DNA of 64,000 nucleotides from CAVUFH01 sp963740835 (GTDB lineage Bacteria > Actinomycetota > Acidimicrobiia > IMCC26256 > PALSA-610): assembly GCA_963740835.1 (NCBI GenBank), contig CAVUFH010000002.1, forward strand, positions 930,001 through 994,000, given 5' to 3'. A program made the position numbers and the translations under genes. The notes under the pieces are model-generated. The model was not told the origin of the DNA and did not search any database. It worked only from the letters and a program-made list of their open reading frames with translations. How positions within the stretch are numbered: the first letter of the stretch is position 1; every line of letters begins with the position of its first letter. Below, one piece after another: positions 1 through 8,941 of the stretch.

Positions 1-1
1 C

Positions 2-229
2 GATGCGCAACCCGCGGAGTACCAGCTCGCGGTGTTGCCACCGGCCGCGCCGACGCTCGCGGTCGAAGCCGCGTCCAGCTTCGGTTGGTCGCGGTGGGCC
101 GACGATGTCGTCGCGATCGACCGGTTCGGTGAATCCGCGCCGGGTGACGTAGCGCTGGCCGAATTCGGGTACACACCCGAGAACGTCGCAGCGCGCGCAC
201 TCGCGCTGTTCGGAGAGGACACGCCATGA
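2..229 (+). CDS. tkt: Transketolase, C-terminal end (partial)
   Basis: Only the last 75 or so codons are inside the window; the gene enters from the left edge. The tail has the typical transketolase C-terminal pattern: SFGWSRW, then DRFGESAPG, and an FGYTPENVAARAL ending. That region forms the third domain of the thiamine-diphosphate enzyme, which moves two-carbon units between sugar phosphates in the non-oxidative pentose phosphate pathway. Its TGA overlaps the ATG of the transaldolase gene by four bases (ATGA), so the two are translationally coupled. The tkt-tal order is standard in Actinobacteria. Confidence 0.9.
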   Translation, partial: DAQPAEYQLAVLPPAAPTLAVEAASSFGWSRWADDVVAIDRFGESAPGDVALAEFGYTPENVAARALALFGEDTP

Positions 230-1314
230 CGAGTTCGGTCGCGCGGTTGATCGACTTCGGTCAGAGCCCGTGGAACGACAACCTCACACGTGCGCTCGCG
301 CGCGGGGGCTACGGGACCTCATGGCCGAGCACGGGATCCGCGGTGTCACGTCGAACCCCACCATCTTCGAGAAGGCGATGGCGACCGGGTCCGACTACGA
401 CGAGCAGCTGCGCGAAGTCGTCGGCGGCGGCGCGAGCATCGACGCTGCGTACTGGGCCCTCGTCGAACGCGACATCGCCGACGCGGCCGACATCCTGCGC
501 AAGACGTTCGACGACCTCGGCGGCAACGACGGCTTCGTGTCGATCGAGGTGGACCCTGATCTCGCGCACGACACGGAGGGCACGCTCGCCCAGGCGAAGG
601 ATTTGTTCGGGCGGCTCGCCCGGCCCAACGTGATGATCAAGATCCCGGCCACTCGAGAAGGCCTGCCCGCGATCACCGACGCGACCGCCGCGGGTCTCAA
701 CGTCAACATCACGTTGATCTTTGCCCTTGAGCGGTATCAAGAGGTGGTCGAGGCATACTTCGAGGGGCTCGAACAGCGGATCGGGCGCGGCGAGGACGTC
801 ACCGGCATCTCGTCGGTCGCGTCCTTCTTCGTCAGCCGGGTCGACACCGAGACCGACCGCCGCCTGCCCGAGGGCCACTCCCTGCGGGGGAAGGCCGCGG
901 TGGCCAACGCCAAGCTCGCGTACGAGGTGTTCCGCGAGCGGTTCTCGGGCCCCCGCTGGGACGATCTCGCGGGTGCCGGCGCCAACCTGCAGCGGCCGCT
1001 GTGGGCGTCGACCTCGACGAAGAACCCCGCCTACTCCCCCACGCTGTACGTGGACCAACTCGTCGGTCGCGACACGGTCAACACGCTCGCGCACGCCTCG
1101 CTCGAAGCGCTTGCGCACGACGACGGGCTCCAGCCCCGACACCGTGCAAGGAGGGCTGGACGAGGCGCGTGCGGTGATCGCCGGGCTGGCCGACGCAGGC
1201 GTCGACTTCGACGACGTCACCGCGACGCTCGAGCGCGAGGGCGTAGCTGCGTTCAGCGCGTCGTACCACGACGCGTTGAGCACGCTCGAGAAGAAAGCGC
1301 GGGAACTGACGTAG
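226..1314 (+). pseudogene. tal: Transaldolase, interrupted by two single-base frameshifts
   Basis: Transaldolase moves a dihydroxyacetone unit between sugar phosphates in the non-oxidative pentose phosphate pathway. The protein is spread over three frame segments. It starts MTSSVARLIDFGQSPWNDNL in the frame of 226. Near 300-312, at a GGGGG run, it moves to a frame carrying TSNPTIFEKA, the Schiff-base lysine segment NVMIKIPAT, and SSVASFFVSRVD. Near 1117-1135 it moves back to the first frame and ends SYHDALSTLEKKARELT. The shifts compensate each other, total length is normal for the actinobacterial family, and all motifs remain. I infer sequencing or assembly indels rather than a dead gene, but true inactivation cannot be excluded from one sequence. 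The start overlaps the transketolase stop. Confidence 0.85.
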
Positions 1315-1340
1315 CACGCGCCCGGTCGCTTCCCGTCTGT

Positions 1341-2415
1341 TCACCTGGGCGGTTGTTGCACGATGCGGAAGTGCTCGACGAAATCTGCCGGTTTCGCGTG
1401 CGCGTTGAGACCGCTCGTGTTCGGCATCACGTACACCGGCGTGCCGCCGATGGGTTCGGGTTGCCAGCCGAGCACGGCGTGGCGATCCCACGCGACGCGG
1501 TAGCCGGTGATGCCGACGAAGCACACCGCGCCCGGTCGCAGCCACGTCACGAGATCCGTCAGCCGGTGCCGGCCCGCGCGGTACTCGTCGGACGAGAGCG
1601 CGTCGGCGCGCGGTGTCGGCCGGGCCACGATGTTCGTCATGCCCATACCGTCGTCGCGGAGCGCCGCGAACGTGTCGAGCGGCCGCCGCACCAACCCGGA
1701 CGCGACTGCGGCCGGCCAGAACCGGTTGCCCGGCCGCGCGAATCCGACTCCCGCATCGGCCGAGTAGACGCTGGGGTTCAGGCCGACGATCACGACGCGC
1801 ATGCCCGGGCCGACCGTGTCGGGGAGGAGCCGGGCCCGGGTCGCCTCGACGTCGACCCACTCCGCGCCGTCGTCGGTGCTCGACAGCACGTCGAAACCGG
1901 CCGCCTCGACCAGCGCGCGGAATTCGGCCGTCGTGAAGTGGGAGAACAGGCGGCCGCCGAAGGGATCGTCGGCGGCGGGTGGGAGCTGATCGCAGGTCAC
2001 CTGGAGGTGCACCGCTCCGCCGAGCGCGACCGCCCGATGGAGCTCCGCAAGCGCCATCGGCAGGTGCTCCGCGGCGACGTGCATGTAGGACTTGTGGGCC
2101 CACGCGCCCCGTAGCGCGCCGCGCCGGAACGGCAGCCGCTCGAGGTCGGCCTGGACCGGAAGCGCGGCCGGCGCGAATCCCCGAACCCGCTCGACCATCG
2201 CGAACGCGGCGTCGAGGGCGACCGACCGGCTCGCCGAGGAGCCCGCTGTGCCAACCCGGACCCGAACCGAGGTCGCCGCGCATCCCGGGTGGTGTCCGCG
2301 CCACGAACGCGGCCAGGCTGTCGGGAACCGGACGTTGGCGCTGCGCGATCCACGCGTCTGTCTTGTCCTCGTAGATCGACACCGTCTCGCGATCCATCGG
2401 TGGAGCATCGCGCAT
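1341..2415 (-). pseudogene. SAM methyltransferase fused to mismatch-specific uracil-DNA glycosylase (one frameshift)
   Basis: The N-terminal half is a class I SAM-dependent methyltransferase with a glycine-rich DLGSGPGWH motif, a later region AHKSYMHVAAEHLPMAL, and an HFTTAEFRALVEAAGF end. A short linker, open in a single frame, joins it to a Mug/TDG-type uracil-DNA glycosylase: VVIVGLNPSVYSADAGVGF, then NRFWPA, and a C-terminal NTSGLNAH motif. Mug enzymes remove uracil or thymine from G mismatches. A single-base shift near 2222-2232 breaks the methyltransferase part after GLLGEPV; the downstream frame resumes VALDAAFAMVERVRGF. The gene is divergent from pgl (32 bp apart) and convergent with tal. 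A methyltransferase joined to Mug is unusual and its substrate is unknown. Confidence 0.75.
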
Positions 2416-2447
2416 GGGAATCCCGCACCTCGGGCAGATTGGAAGTC

Positions 2448-3089
2448 ATGGCCATACCGGGTGAGCTCCGCGTCGTCGAAGATGTGCCGACGCACTTCGC
2501 CGACCTCGTCGTCACCAACGCCCCGCGCTCGATCGCGCTCTCGGGCGGAGAAACCGCGCGCGAGTGCTACGAGCGGCTCGCGGCGCGACCCTTCGACTGG
2601 AGCGAGGTCGAGGTCTTCTTCGGTGACGAGCGCTTCGTGCCGCTCGACGATCCGGATTCCAACGAGGGCATGGTTCGGCGCGTCCTCTTGGACGCGGTGC
2701 AGCCGCGCGCGGTCCATTCGATGTACCGACCCGGCTCGATCGAGGACGCAGCCGCTGCCTACGACCGGCTCGTTCGCGAGCAGCCGCCGATCGACTTCCA
2801 GCACCTCGGCATCGGCCCGGACGGGCACACCGCGTCGCTGTTCCCGGGCTCCCCCGCGCTCGAGGTGCTGGACCGCGACGTCGTCGCGACCGGCGATGAC
2901 GCGCATCCGCAGCCGCGCATTACCTTCACGATTCCCGGGATCGCCCGTTCGCCGCTCATCGTGTTCACTGTGAGCGGTGCGGAGAAGCAGGACGCGATGC
3001 GCCGCATCGCCGCGGGCGAGGATCTCCCGGCCGCGCACGTCCACGGCGATCACGTGCTGTGGATCGTCGACGAAGCCGCCGCGCCGTAG
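2448..3089 (+). CDS. pgl: 6-phosphogluconolactonase
   Basis: The 213-residue protein hydrolyses 6-phosphogluconolactone in the oxidative pentose phosphate pathway. It has the SugarP isomerase/lactonase pattern: ALSGGETARECYERLA near residue 27, FFGDERFVPLDDPDSNEGM near 60, and IGPDGHTASLFPGS near 123. The length is typical. The ATG at 2448 lies 32 bp from the divergent methyltransferase-glycosylase gene, so both promoters must lie in or near that gap. In many Actinobacteria pgl follows zwf and opcA behind tkt-tal; here those two are absent and the fusion gene takes their place. Confidence 0.93.
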   Translation: MAIPGELRVVEDVPTHFADLVVTNAPRSIALSGGETARECYERLAARPFDWSEVEVFFGDERFVPLDDPDSNEGMVRRVLLDAVQPRAVHSMYRPGSIEDAAAAYDRLVREQPPIDFQHLGIGPDGHTASLFPGSPALEVLDRDVVATGDDAHPQPRITFTIPGIARSPLIVFTVSGAEKQDAMRRIAAGEDLPAAHVHGDHVLWIVDEAAAP

Positions 3090-3101
3090 CCGGCAGGGGC
3101 G

Positions 3102-3822
3102 TCAGCGCTCGAGTCGCTCGCGTTCCGTTTGCAGGCGCTCGCGTGCACGTTCGGCCTCTCGCACCTGGCGTTCCGCGCTCGTGAGCGCGGTCTGCGCGTC
3201 CTTCAGCGCGGCACGTGCGCTCGCGAGCGCGTCGTCGGCGCGCGGCTCTTCGTCGTCCAGCTCCGCGAGCCGCGCGTGCCGGCGGGTCTCCGCCGCGGAC
3301 GGCTTCGCGCGGCGGGCGCGGTGCGTCGGTGGCAGCGTCCGAACGGCCGGCCGGGAGCTCGTCGCCGAGCGCGTCGCCGAACGTCGCGAAGCCGGCGGCG
3401 GTGTCGGGGATGCGTTCGAGCCGCCCCGCGCGCGCCGCGTCTGCGACTTCGGGATCAGTGAGCGCGACGGCGAGCGCGCGCTCGACTTCGTCGCGGTGTT
3501 CGGGCACGTGGTCGAGCAGCGCACCGAGCCGGGTCCGGCGCTCGCGGTCGAGGCCACGCAGCTGTTCGCGCGCGCGCTCGTCGCGCGCGGCCGCGACCTG
3601 CGTCGTGCGTATGTGTTCGGAAAGGTCGAGATACGTGGCCAGAGTCTCGGGTTCGTTCCTGGCCAGCTCGTTGACGGCATGGGCCGCTTGCGTCGGCCGG
3701 CGGCGCTGCGCGAGCTCGCGGGCACCGGCCGTGTCACCGGCTTCGCGGAGCCGGCGGACGAGCGCGGCGCGCGTCGCGATGAAGTCCGCCGGTGCGGACG
3801 CGTAGAGCTCGTCGAGGGGTAA
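3102..3822 (-). pseudogene. Actinobacterial coiled-coil protein of unknown function (one frameshift)
   Basis: The protein begins near DLPLDELYASAPADFIATR, followed by RLREAGDTAGARELAQRRRPTQAAHAVNELAR. This resembles an actinobacterial hypothetical family that starts LYAVPPEEFTAARNALAKRLRAAG; that match is from memory. The middle is charged and helical. The frame changes between about 3295 and 3340, after which the C-terminus (LAELDDEEPRADDALASARAALKDAQ to the end) is a strong coiled coil. No ATG, GTG or TTG precedes the conserved N-terminus in frame, so the start is unresolved: either a non-canonical start or another missing base. It is divergent from fbiC and convergent with pgl. No function can be assigned. 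Confidence 0.6.
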
Positions 3823-3829
3823 ATCGTGT

Positions 3830-6313
3830 GTGGGCGAGCTACTAGTGTCGCAGTTCGTGCGCGACCCGCTGCACTCCTCGCTGGAGCAGCTTCCCTTCGA
3901 CGACCTCCTGGCGGAGGCGGCGCGCCGCCGTGACGCCTCGTTCGGGACACGCATCACGTTCTCGCCGAAGGTGTTCATCCCCTTGACGATGCTGTGCCGC
4001 GACCGGTGCGGCTACTGCACGTTCGCCAAGCCGCCCGCCCGCCTCGATGCGCCGTATCTCACCCCCGAGGCTGTGCTCGAGATCGCACGGCGCGGCGCCG
4101 ACCTCGGTTGCCACGAAGCGCTGTTCACCCTCGGGGAGAGCCCCGAGACCCGGTATCACGACGCGGCCGACTGGCTGCACGCGCACGGACACGACTCCAC
4201 CGTCGGTTACCTCGCCCACGTGGCCGGGCTCGTACTGGAGGAGACCGGCCTCCTCCCCCACGCCAACGCGGGCGCGCTCACGCAGGCCGAGCTGGAGCGG
4301 TTGCGGCCCGTGAGCCCGTCGCAGGGGATGATGATCGAGACGCTGGCGGCGCGCCTCGGGGAACCCGGCAATCCGCACCATGGCGCCCCCGACAAGACGC
4401 CGGCGCGACGGCTCGCGACGCTCGAAGCCGCGGGCCGGGCGCACATCCCGTTCACCACGGGCATCCTCGTCGGGATCGGAGAGACGCGCGCCGAACGGTT
4501 GGAGGCGCTCGAGGCGATCGCGGCGTCACACCGCCGCCACGGACACGTACAAGAGGTCATCGTCCAGAACTTCCTGCCGAAGCTGGGCACCGCGATGCAC
4601 AAAGCGCCCGCGTGTCCCCCCGAGGAGTTCCTGTGGTCGATCGCGGCGGCGCGCCTCGTTCTCCCTGATGACGTGCACTTGCAGGCGCCGCCCAATCTGA
4701 GCGACGACCTCGCGCCGTTGCTCGCGGCCGGCATCGACGACTGGGGTGGCGTCTCCCCTGTCACCATCGACCACGTCAATCCCGAGCGCCCCTGGCCCGC
4801 GCTCGACCGGTTGCGTCGCGCCACCGAAGCGGCGGGCAAGGTCCTCGCCCCGCGGCTCACGATCTACCCCGAGTACGTGCGCGATCCCGACACGTGGATC
4901 GATTCCGCGGCGCGCACCGCAGTGCTCGTCCGCTCCGACAGCGAGGGCCTCGCGCGCGACACCGAATGGTCGCCCGGTCGCGACGACCTCACACCGCCGA
5001 CGCTGCTCCCGCCGCCGGCACCCGCGCGCGCCGGCGGCGCGGTCGGTGCCGTGCTCGACGGCGTGGTCGCAGGCGAGGAAGTCGGCATCGCCGAGATCGT
5101 CACGTTGCTCGGCGCGCGCGGTCCGGAGGTCACCGCGATCGCCGCGGTCGCCGACCAACTGCGGCGCGACATCGTCGGCGACGAAGTCACGTTCGTGCGC
5201 AACCGGAACATCAACTACACGAACGTCTGCACGTTCAAGTGCCGGTTCTGCGCGTTCTCGAAGGGCCCGCTCTCGTTGAACTTGCGCGGCAAGCCGTACC
5301 TGATCGAGCTCGAGGAGATGCAGCAGCGCGTCGTCGAGGCGATCGAGTGCGGCGCGACCGAGGTCTGCCTGCAAGGTGGCATCCACCCCGACTTCGACGG
5401 CGACTACTACGTCGAGGTCGCGAAGGCCGTGAAGGCGGTTGCGCCGAGGATCCACGTGCACGGCTTCACGGCCCTCGAAGTGACCGAAGGCGCGCGGCGC
5501 CTCGCGCTGCCGCTCGACGAGTACCTGCTGCGCCTCAAGGCGGCCGGCTTGGCCACGTTGCCCGGCACCGCAGCCGAGATCCTCGACGACGAAGTGCGCG
5601 CGGTCATCTGCCCCGACAAGGTGAACACCGAGGAGTGGTTGGAGGCACACCGCACCGCGCACAAGGTGGGGCTGCGCTCCAACATCACGATCATGCACGG
5701 CACCGTCGAACGGCCGGTGCACGTCGCGCGGCATCTCGTGCGCACCCGTGACCTCCAGAAGGAGACCGGCGGCTTCACCGAGTTCGTCCCGCTGCCCTTC
5801 GTGCACATGGCGACCCCCATCTACATCCAGGGCAAGGCCCGGCGCGGCCCGACGTTCCGCGAGGTCCTGCTCATGCACGCGATCGGGCGAATCGCCTATC
5901 GCGGCTGGATCGACAACATCCAGGCGTCGTGGGTGAAGTGTGGGGTCGCCGGTGCGCAGCAGATCCTGCAAGCCGGCGCCAACGATCTCGGCGGCACGCT
6001 GATGGACGAGAACATCTCCCGTGCGGCCGGTGCCAGCCACGGCCAGGAGCTCGACGAAGCCGAGTTCCGTCAGATCGTCGAGCCGATCGGGCGCACGCTC
6101 GCGCAGCGGACCACGCTGTACGGCCGCACGCAGACGGTCGGCCGGCGGCTCCGTCCGCCGGAGGACGCCCAGGTGGACGGTGACGGTGGCGCGACGCCTA
6201 TCGTGCTGGGCCGCACACGCGGGTCACCATCGCCTCAGGTGCCGCAGGCTCTGGGGCCTGATCCCGGGACCGCGGGTCCCTGGCACGACACCTCGGGAGT
6301 CACGGATGAGTGA
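3830..6313 (+). CDS. fbiC: FO synthase, fused CofG-CofH (FbiC), coenzyme F420 biosynthesis
   Basis: The 827-residue protein makes FO, the deazaflavin chromophore of coenzyme F420, from tyrosine and a ribityl-aminouracil intermediate. It has two radical-SAM modules. The CofG half carries its 4Fe-4S motif CRDRCGYC at about residues 55-62; the CofH half carries CTFKCRFC near residue 466. The fusion is typical of Actinobacteria, whereas archaea use two proteins. The GTG at 3830 is the start chosen; GTGs at 3826/3828 are out of frame or just upstream. The last 60 or so residues are Pro/Gly rich and overlap the start of the adenosine kinase gene by 8 nt. A probable F420-dependent PPOX protein is encoded at 37.2 kb. 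Confidence 0.95.
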   Translation: MGELLVSQFVRDPLHSSLEQLPFDDLLAEAARRRDASFGTRITFSPKVFIPLTMLCRDRCGYCTFAKPPARLDAPYLTPEAVLEIARRGADLGCHEALFTLGESPETRYHDAADWLHAHGHDSTVGYLAHVAGLVLEETGLLPHANAGALTQAELERLRPVSPSQGMMIETLAARLGEPGNPHHGAPDKTPARRLATLEAAGRAHIPFTTGILVGIGETRAERLEALEAIAASHRRHGHVQEVIVQNFLPKLGTAMHKAPACPPEEFLWSIAAARLVLPDDVHLQAPPNLSDDLAPLLAAGIDDWGGVSPVTIDHVNPERPWPALDRLRRATEAAGKVLAPRLTIYPEYVRDPDTWIDSAARTAVLVRSDSEGLARDTEWSPGRDDLTPPTLLPPPAPARAGGAVGAVLDGVVAGEEVGIAEIVTLLGARGPEVTAIAAVADQLRRDIVGDEVTFVRNRNINYTNVCTFKCRFCAFSKGPLSLNLRGKPYLIELEEMQQRVVEAIECGATEVCLQGGIHPDFDGDYYVEVAKAVKAVAPRIHVHGFTALEVTEGARRLALPLDEYLLRLKAAGLATLPGTAAEILDDEVRAVICPDKVNTEEWLEAHRTAHKVGLRSNITIMHGTVERPVHVARHLVRTRDLQKETGGFTEFVPLPFVHMATPIYIQGKARRGPTFREVLLMHAIGRIAYRGWIDNIQASWVKCGVAGAQQILQAGANDLGGTLMDENISRAAGASHGQELDEAEFRQIVEPIGRTLAQRTTLYGRTQTVGRRLRPPEDAQVDGDGGATPIVLGRTRGSPSPQVPQALGPDPGTAGPWHDTSGVTDE

Positions 6314-7292
6314 GTTCGACGTCCTCGGCATCGGCAACGCCCTCGTCGACGTGCTCAGCAACGAGACGGAAGCATTCGTCGAGCGCCTGGGCCTGAACCG
6401 GGGCGCGATGACGCTGATCGAGGAGCCCCGCGCGCACGAGCTCTACGACGCGATGGGTCCCGCGATCGAGATCTCGGGCGGCTCGGCCGCGAACACCATC
6501 GTCGGCGTCGCGTCCTTCGGTTCCCGCGCCGCCTACCTCGGCAAGGTGCGCAGCGATCAACTCGGCGACGTGTTCGCCCACGACATCCGCTCGACCGGCG
6601 TCACGTTCTCGTCGCCGCCCGCGGCCGACGGTCCGAGCACCGGGCGCTGCCTCATCGTCGTGACGCCTGACGCGCAGCGCACGATGAACACCTACCTCGG
6701 TGCGTCCGCGCGGTTCGGTCCGGACGACGTCGACGCCGACATGGTGGCCGCGGCCCGGGTCGTGTACCTCGAGGGCTACCTCTGGGACCGGCCCGAGGCC
6801 AAGGAGGCGTACCGCAAGGCGGCGCGCATTGCGCACGAGGCGGGCAACGAGGTGTCGCTGACGCTGTCCGACGCGTTCTGCGTCGACCGGCACCGATCCG
6901 AGTGGCTGCAACTCGTCGAGGAGGAGGTCGACATCCTCTTCGCGAACGAGGACGAGATCTGCGCGTTGTACCAATGCGACTTCGATCACGCGAAGGAAGC
7001 CGCCCGCCGCGACTGTCGCGTCGCCGCGCTCACGCGATCCGAGCACGGTTCGGTGATCGTCGCCGGCAGTGAGACACACGTCGTGCTGGCCCACCCGGTC
7101 GACTGGCTGGTCGACACGACGGGCGCGGGCGATCTCTACGCCGCGGGTTTCCTCCACGGTTACACGAGCGATGCCGATCTCGAGACGTGCGCCCGGCTCG
7201 GGTCTCTCGCGGCGTCGGAGGTGATCTCGCATCTCGGCGCGCGACCGGAGGCGGACCTGTCGGAGCTGGCCGCGCTACTGATGGCGCGGTGA
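6306..7292 (+). CDS. PfkB-family kinase, probably adenosine kinase
   Basis: The 328-residue PfkB/ribokinase-family protein starts MSEFDVLGIGNALVDVL. It has the sugar-binding GGSAANT segment near residue 58 and the catalytic DTTGAGD motif near residue 270, where the last Asp is the general base. The overall pattern (GIGNALVDVLS, SGGSAANTI, YLEGYLWDRPEAKEAY) fits the adenosine/inosine-guanosine kinase branch. Neighbours that make or use nucleosides (purine nucleoside phosphorylase, mutase, deoC) support adenosine salvage to AMP, but another nucleoside or sugar substrate is possible. The start overlaps fbiC by 8 nt, and the stop overlaps the next start as GTGA. Confidence 0.85.
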   Translation: MSEFDVLGIGNALVDVLSNETEAFVERLGLNRGAMTLIEEPRAHELYDAMGPAIEISGGSAANTIVGVASFGSRAAYLGKVRSDQLGDVFAHDIRSTGVTFSSPPAADGPSTGRCLIVVTPDAQRTMNTYLGASARFGPDDVDADMVAAARVVYLEGYLWDRPEAKEAYRKAARIAHEAGNEVSLTLSDAFCVDRHRSEWLQLVEEEVDILFANEDEICALYQCDFDHAKEAARRDCRVAALTRSEHGSVIVAGSETHVVLAHPVDWLVDTTGAGDLYAAGFLHGYTSDADLETCARLGSLAASEVISHLGARPEADLSELAALLMAR

Positions 7293-8941
7293 CCGTCCCG
7301 CCCGCGGGGGCCGGAACGGTGCGGACCGAGGTGGTCCGGGCGTGGATCGCAGCCGATCCCGACCCGGCATCGCGGGCAGAGCTCGAAGCCCTTCTCGCCG
7401 CGGGCGATCACGACGCGCTCGCGTCGCGGTTCGCGGGACCGTTGACCTTCGGGACCGCGGGTCTGCGGGGCGCGCTCGGCGCGGGTCCGAGCCGAATGAA
7501 CGTCGCGGTGGTGCGCGCCGCGTCGGCCGGCCTCGCACACTGGATCCGCTCGACCGGGACCGAAGCACGCGGTGTCGTCGTCGGCTTCGACCACCGCCAC
7601 CTCTCCGACGTGTTCGCGCGAGACACCGCAGGTGTCCTCGCGGCAGCCGGCATACCGGTGCGTCTCGCGTCGCGACCGTGGCCGACACCCGTGACGGCCT
7701 ACGCAGTGCGCCACGTCGGGGCGGCGGCGGGGGTGATGGTGACTGCGAGTCACAACCCGGCTCCCGACAACGGGTACAAGGTCTACGACGGCAGCGGTTC
7801 ACAGATCATCCCCCCGGTCGACACCGAGATCAGCGCCGCGATCGCCGCGACCGGACCGGCCGCCGACATCGCGTACACACCCGACTCGGACCGGATCGAG
7901 CCGATCGGTGACGATGCGCTCGACGCGTACCTCGACACCGCGTCGGCAGTGCTGACACCCGGCGGACGCCGCGATGTGCGCGTCGTGTACACACCGGTGC
8001 ACGGTGTCGGCCTCGACGTGTTCACCGCACTGTGGGAGCGAGCCCTGTTGCCGCCACCGATCGTGGTCGAGGCCCAGGCGAAGCCCGACCCCGACTTCCC
8101 GACCGCACCCTTTCCCAATCCCGAGGAACCGGGCGTGCTCGACCTCGCGCTCGATCTCGCCCGGAGGCACCGCGCCGACCTCGTGCTGGCCAACGATCCC
8201 GACGCCGACCGCCTTGCGGCCGCAGTCCCGGCGGCCGGCGGCTGGCGCGTGCTCACCGGTAATGAGATCGGCGCGCTGCTCGGCGCGCACATGCTCGCGA
8301 CGACGAGCGGCGACGACCGCGTCGTGGCGCGATCGGTCGTGTCATCGCGCCTCCTCGATCGGATCGCAGCCGCGGCCGGGGTGCCCGCGCGCACGACACT
8401 CACCGGGTTCAAGTGGGTCTCGCGTGCGGGTGACACCGACGGCCGCCGCCTTGTGTTCGGCTACGAGGAGGCGCTGGGGTACGCGGTCACGCCCCACGTC
8501 CGCGACAAGGACGGGCTCACCGCTGCTCTCGCCCTCGCGGATCTCGCCGGACGCGCTTCGCTCACCGACATGCTCGACGCGCTAGCCGACGCGCACGGTC
8601 TCTACGCGACGTCGCAGTGGTCCCTGCGGTTCGCAGACACGGCCGGCGCGGCTGCCTTCACGGCGCGGTTGCGCGCCGCGCTGCCGTCCGCGCTCGCCGG
8701 CATCAACGTCGATCGCGCGATCGACTACCAGCACGGTGTCGACGGGCTGCCACCCGCGGACCTGCTTGCCTTCGAGCTGGCCGACGGCAGCCGGGTGCTC
8801 GTGCGGCCCTCGGGCACCGAACCCAAGGCCAAGTGCTACTTCGAGGTCGTCGTACCCCGCACCGAACCAGAGCGCGCACGCGATCACCTGGCGCGACTCC
8901 AGACCGCGCTGCAGCGGGTCGCCGGTACGATGCCGGGGTGA
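7289..8941 (+). CDS. Phosphosugar mutase (PMM/PGM superfamily), likely phosphopentomutase role
   Basis: The 550-residue alpha-D-phosphohexomutase-superfamily enzyme has an N-terminal GTAGLRG motif, the phosphoserine loop TASHNP near residue 151, the metal-binding loop DPDADR near 303, and the phosphate-binding RPSGTEPKAK near 505. The family interconverts 1- and 6- (or 5-) phosphates of sugars. It sits between a nucleoside kinase and deoC, and no DeoB-type mutase is present in the window. I infer that it converts (deoxy)ribose-1-phosphate to the 5-phosphate. The equivalent M. tuberculosis gene, pmmB, lies next to the purine nucleoside phosphorylase gene. The GTG start is set by the GTGA overlap with the previous stop. 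Confidence 0.88.
   Translation: MTVPPAGAGTVRTEVVRAWIAADPDPASRAELEALLAAGDHDALASRFAGPLTFGTAGLRGALGAGPSRMNVAVVRAASAGLAHWIRSTGTEARGVVVGFDHRHLSDVFARDTAGVLAAAGIPVRLASRPWPTPVTAYAVRHVGAAAGVMVTASHNPAPDNGYKVYDGSGSQIIPPVDTEISAAIAATGPAADIAYTPDSDRIEPIGDDALDAYLDTASAVLTPGGRRDVRVVYTPVHGVGLDVFTALWERALLPPPIVVEAQAKPDPDFPTAPFPNPEEPGVLDLALDLARRHRADLVLANDPDADRLAAAVPAAGGWRVLTGNEIGALLGAHMLATTSGDDRVVARSVVSSRLLDRIAAAAGVPARTTLTGFKWVSRAGDTDGRRLVFGYEEALGYAVTPHVRDKDGLTAALALADLAGRASLTDMLDALADAHGLYATSQWSLRFADTAGAAAFTARLRAALPSALAGINVDRAIDYQHGVDGLPPADLLAFELADGSRVLVRPSGTEPKAKCYFEVVVPRTEPERARDHLARLQTALQRVAGTMPG
8926..8931 (+). promoter_or_regulatory. Leaderless-type -10 box before deoC
   Basis: TACGAT ends six bases before the deoC GTG, the spacing expected when transcription starts at the start codon. 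It lies inside the 3' end of the mutase gene, so deoC could also be transcribed separately from the upstream operon. This is inference from position and TANNNT form only. Confidence 0.4.

Noticed and set aside
4526..6040. 504-codon minus-strand ORF inside fbiC
   Set aside because: Antisense shadow of a high-GC gene; no domain similarity, and fbiC is clearly coding on the other strand.
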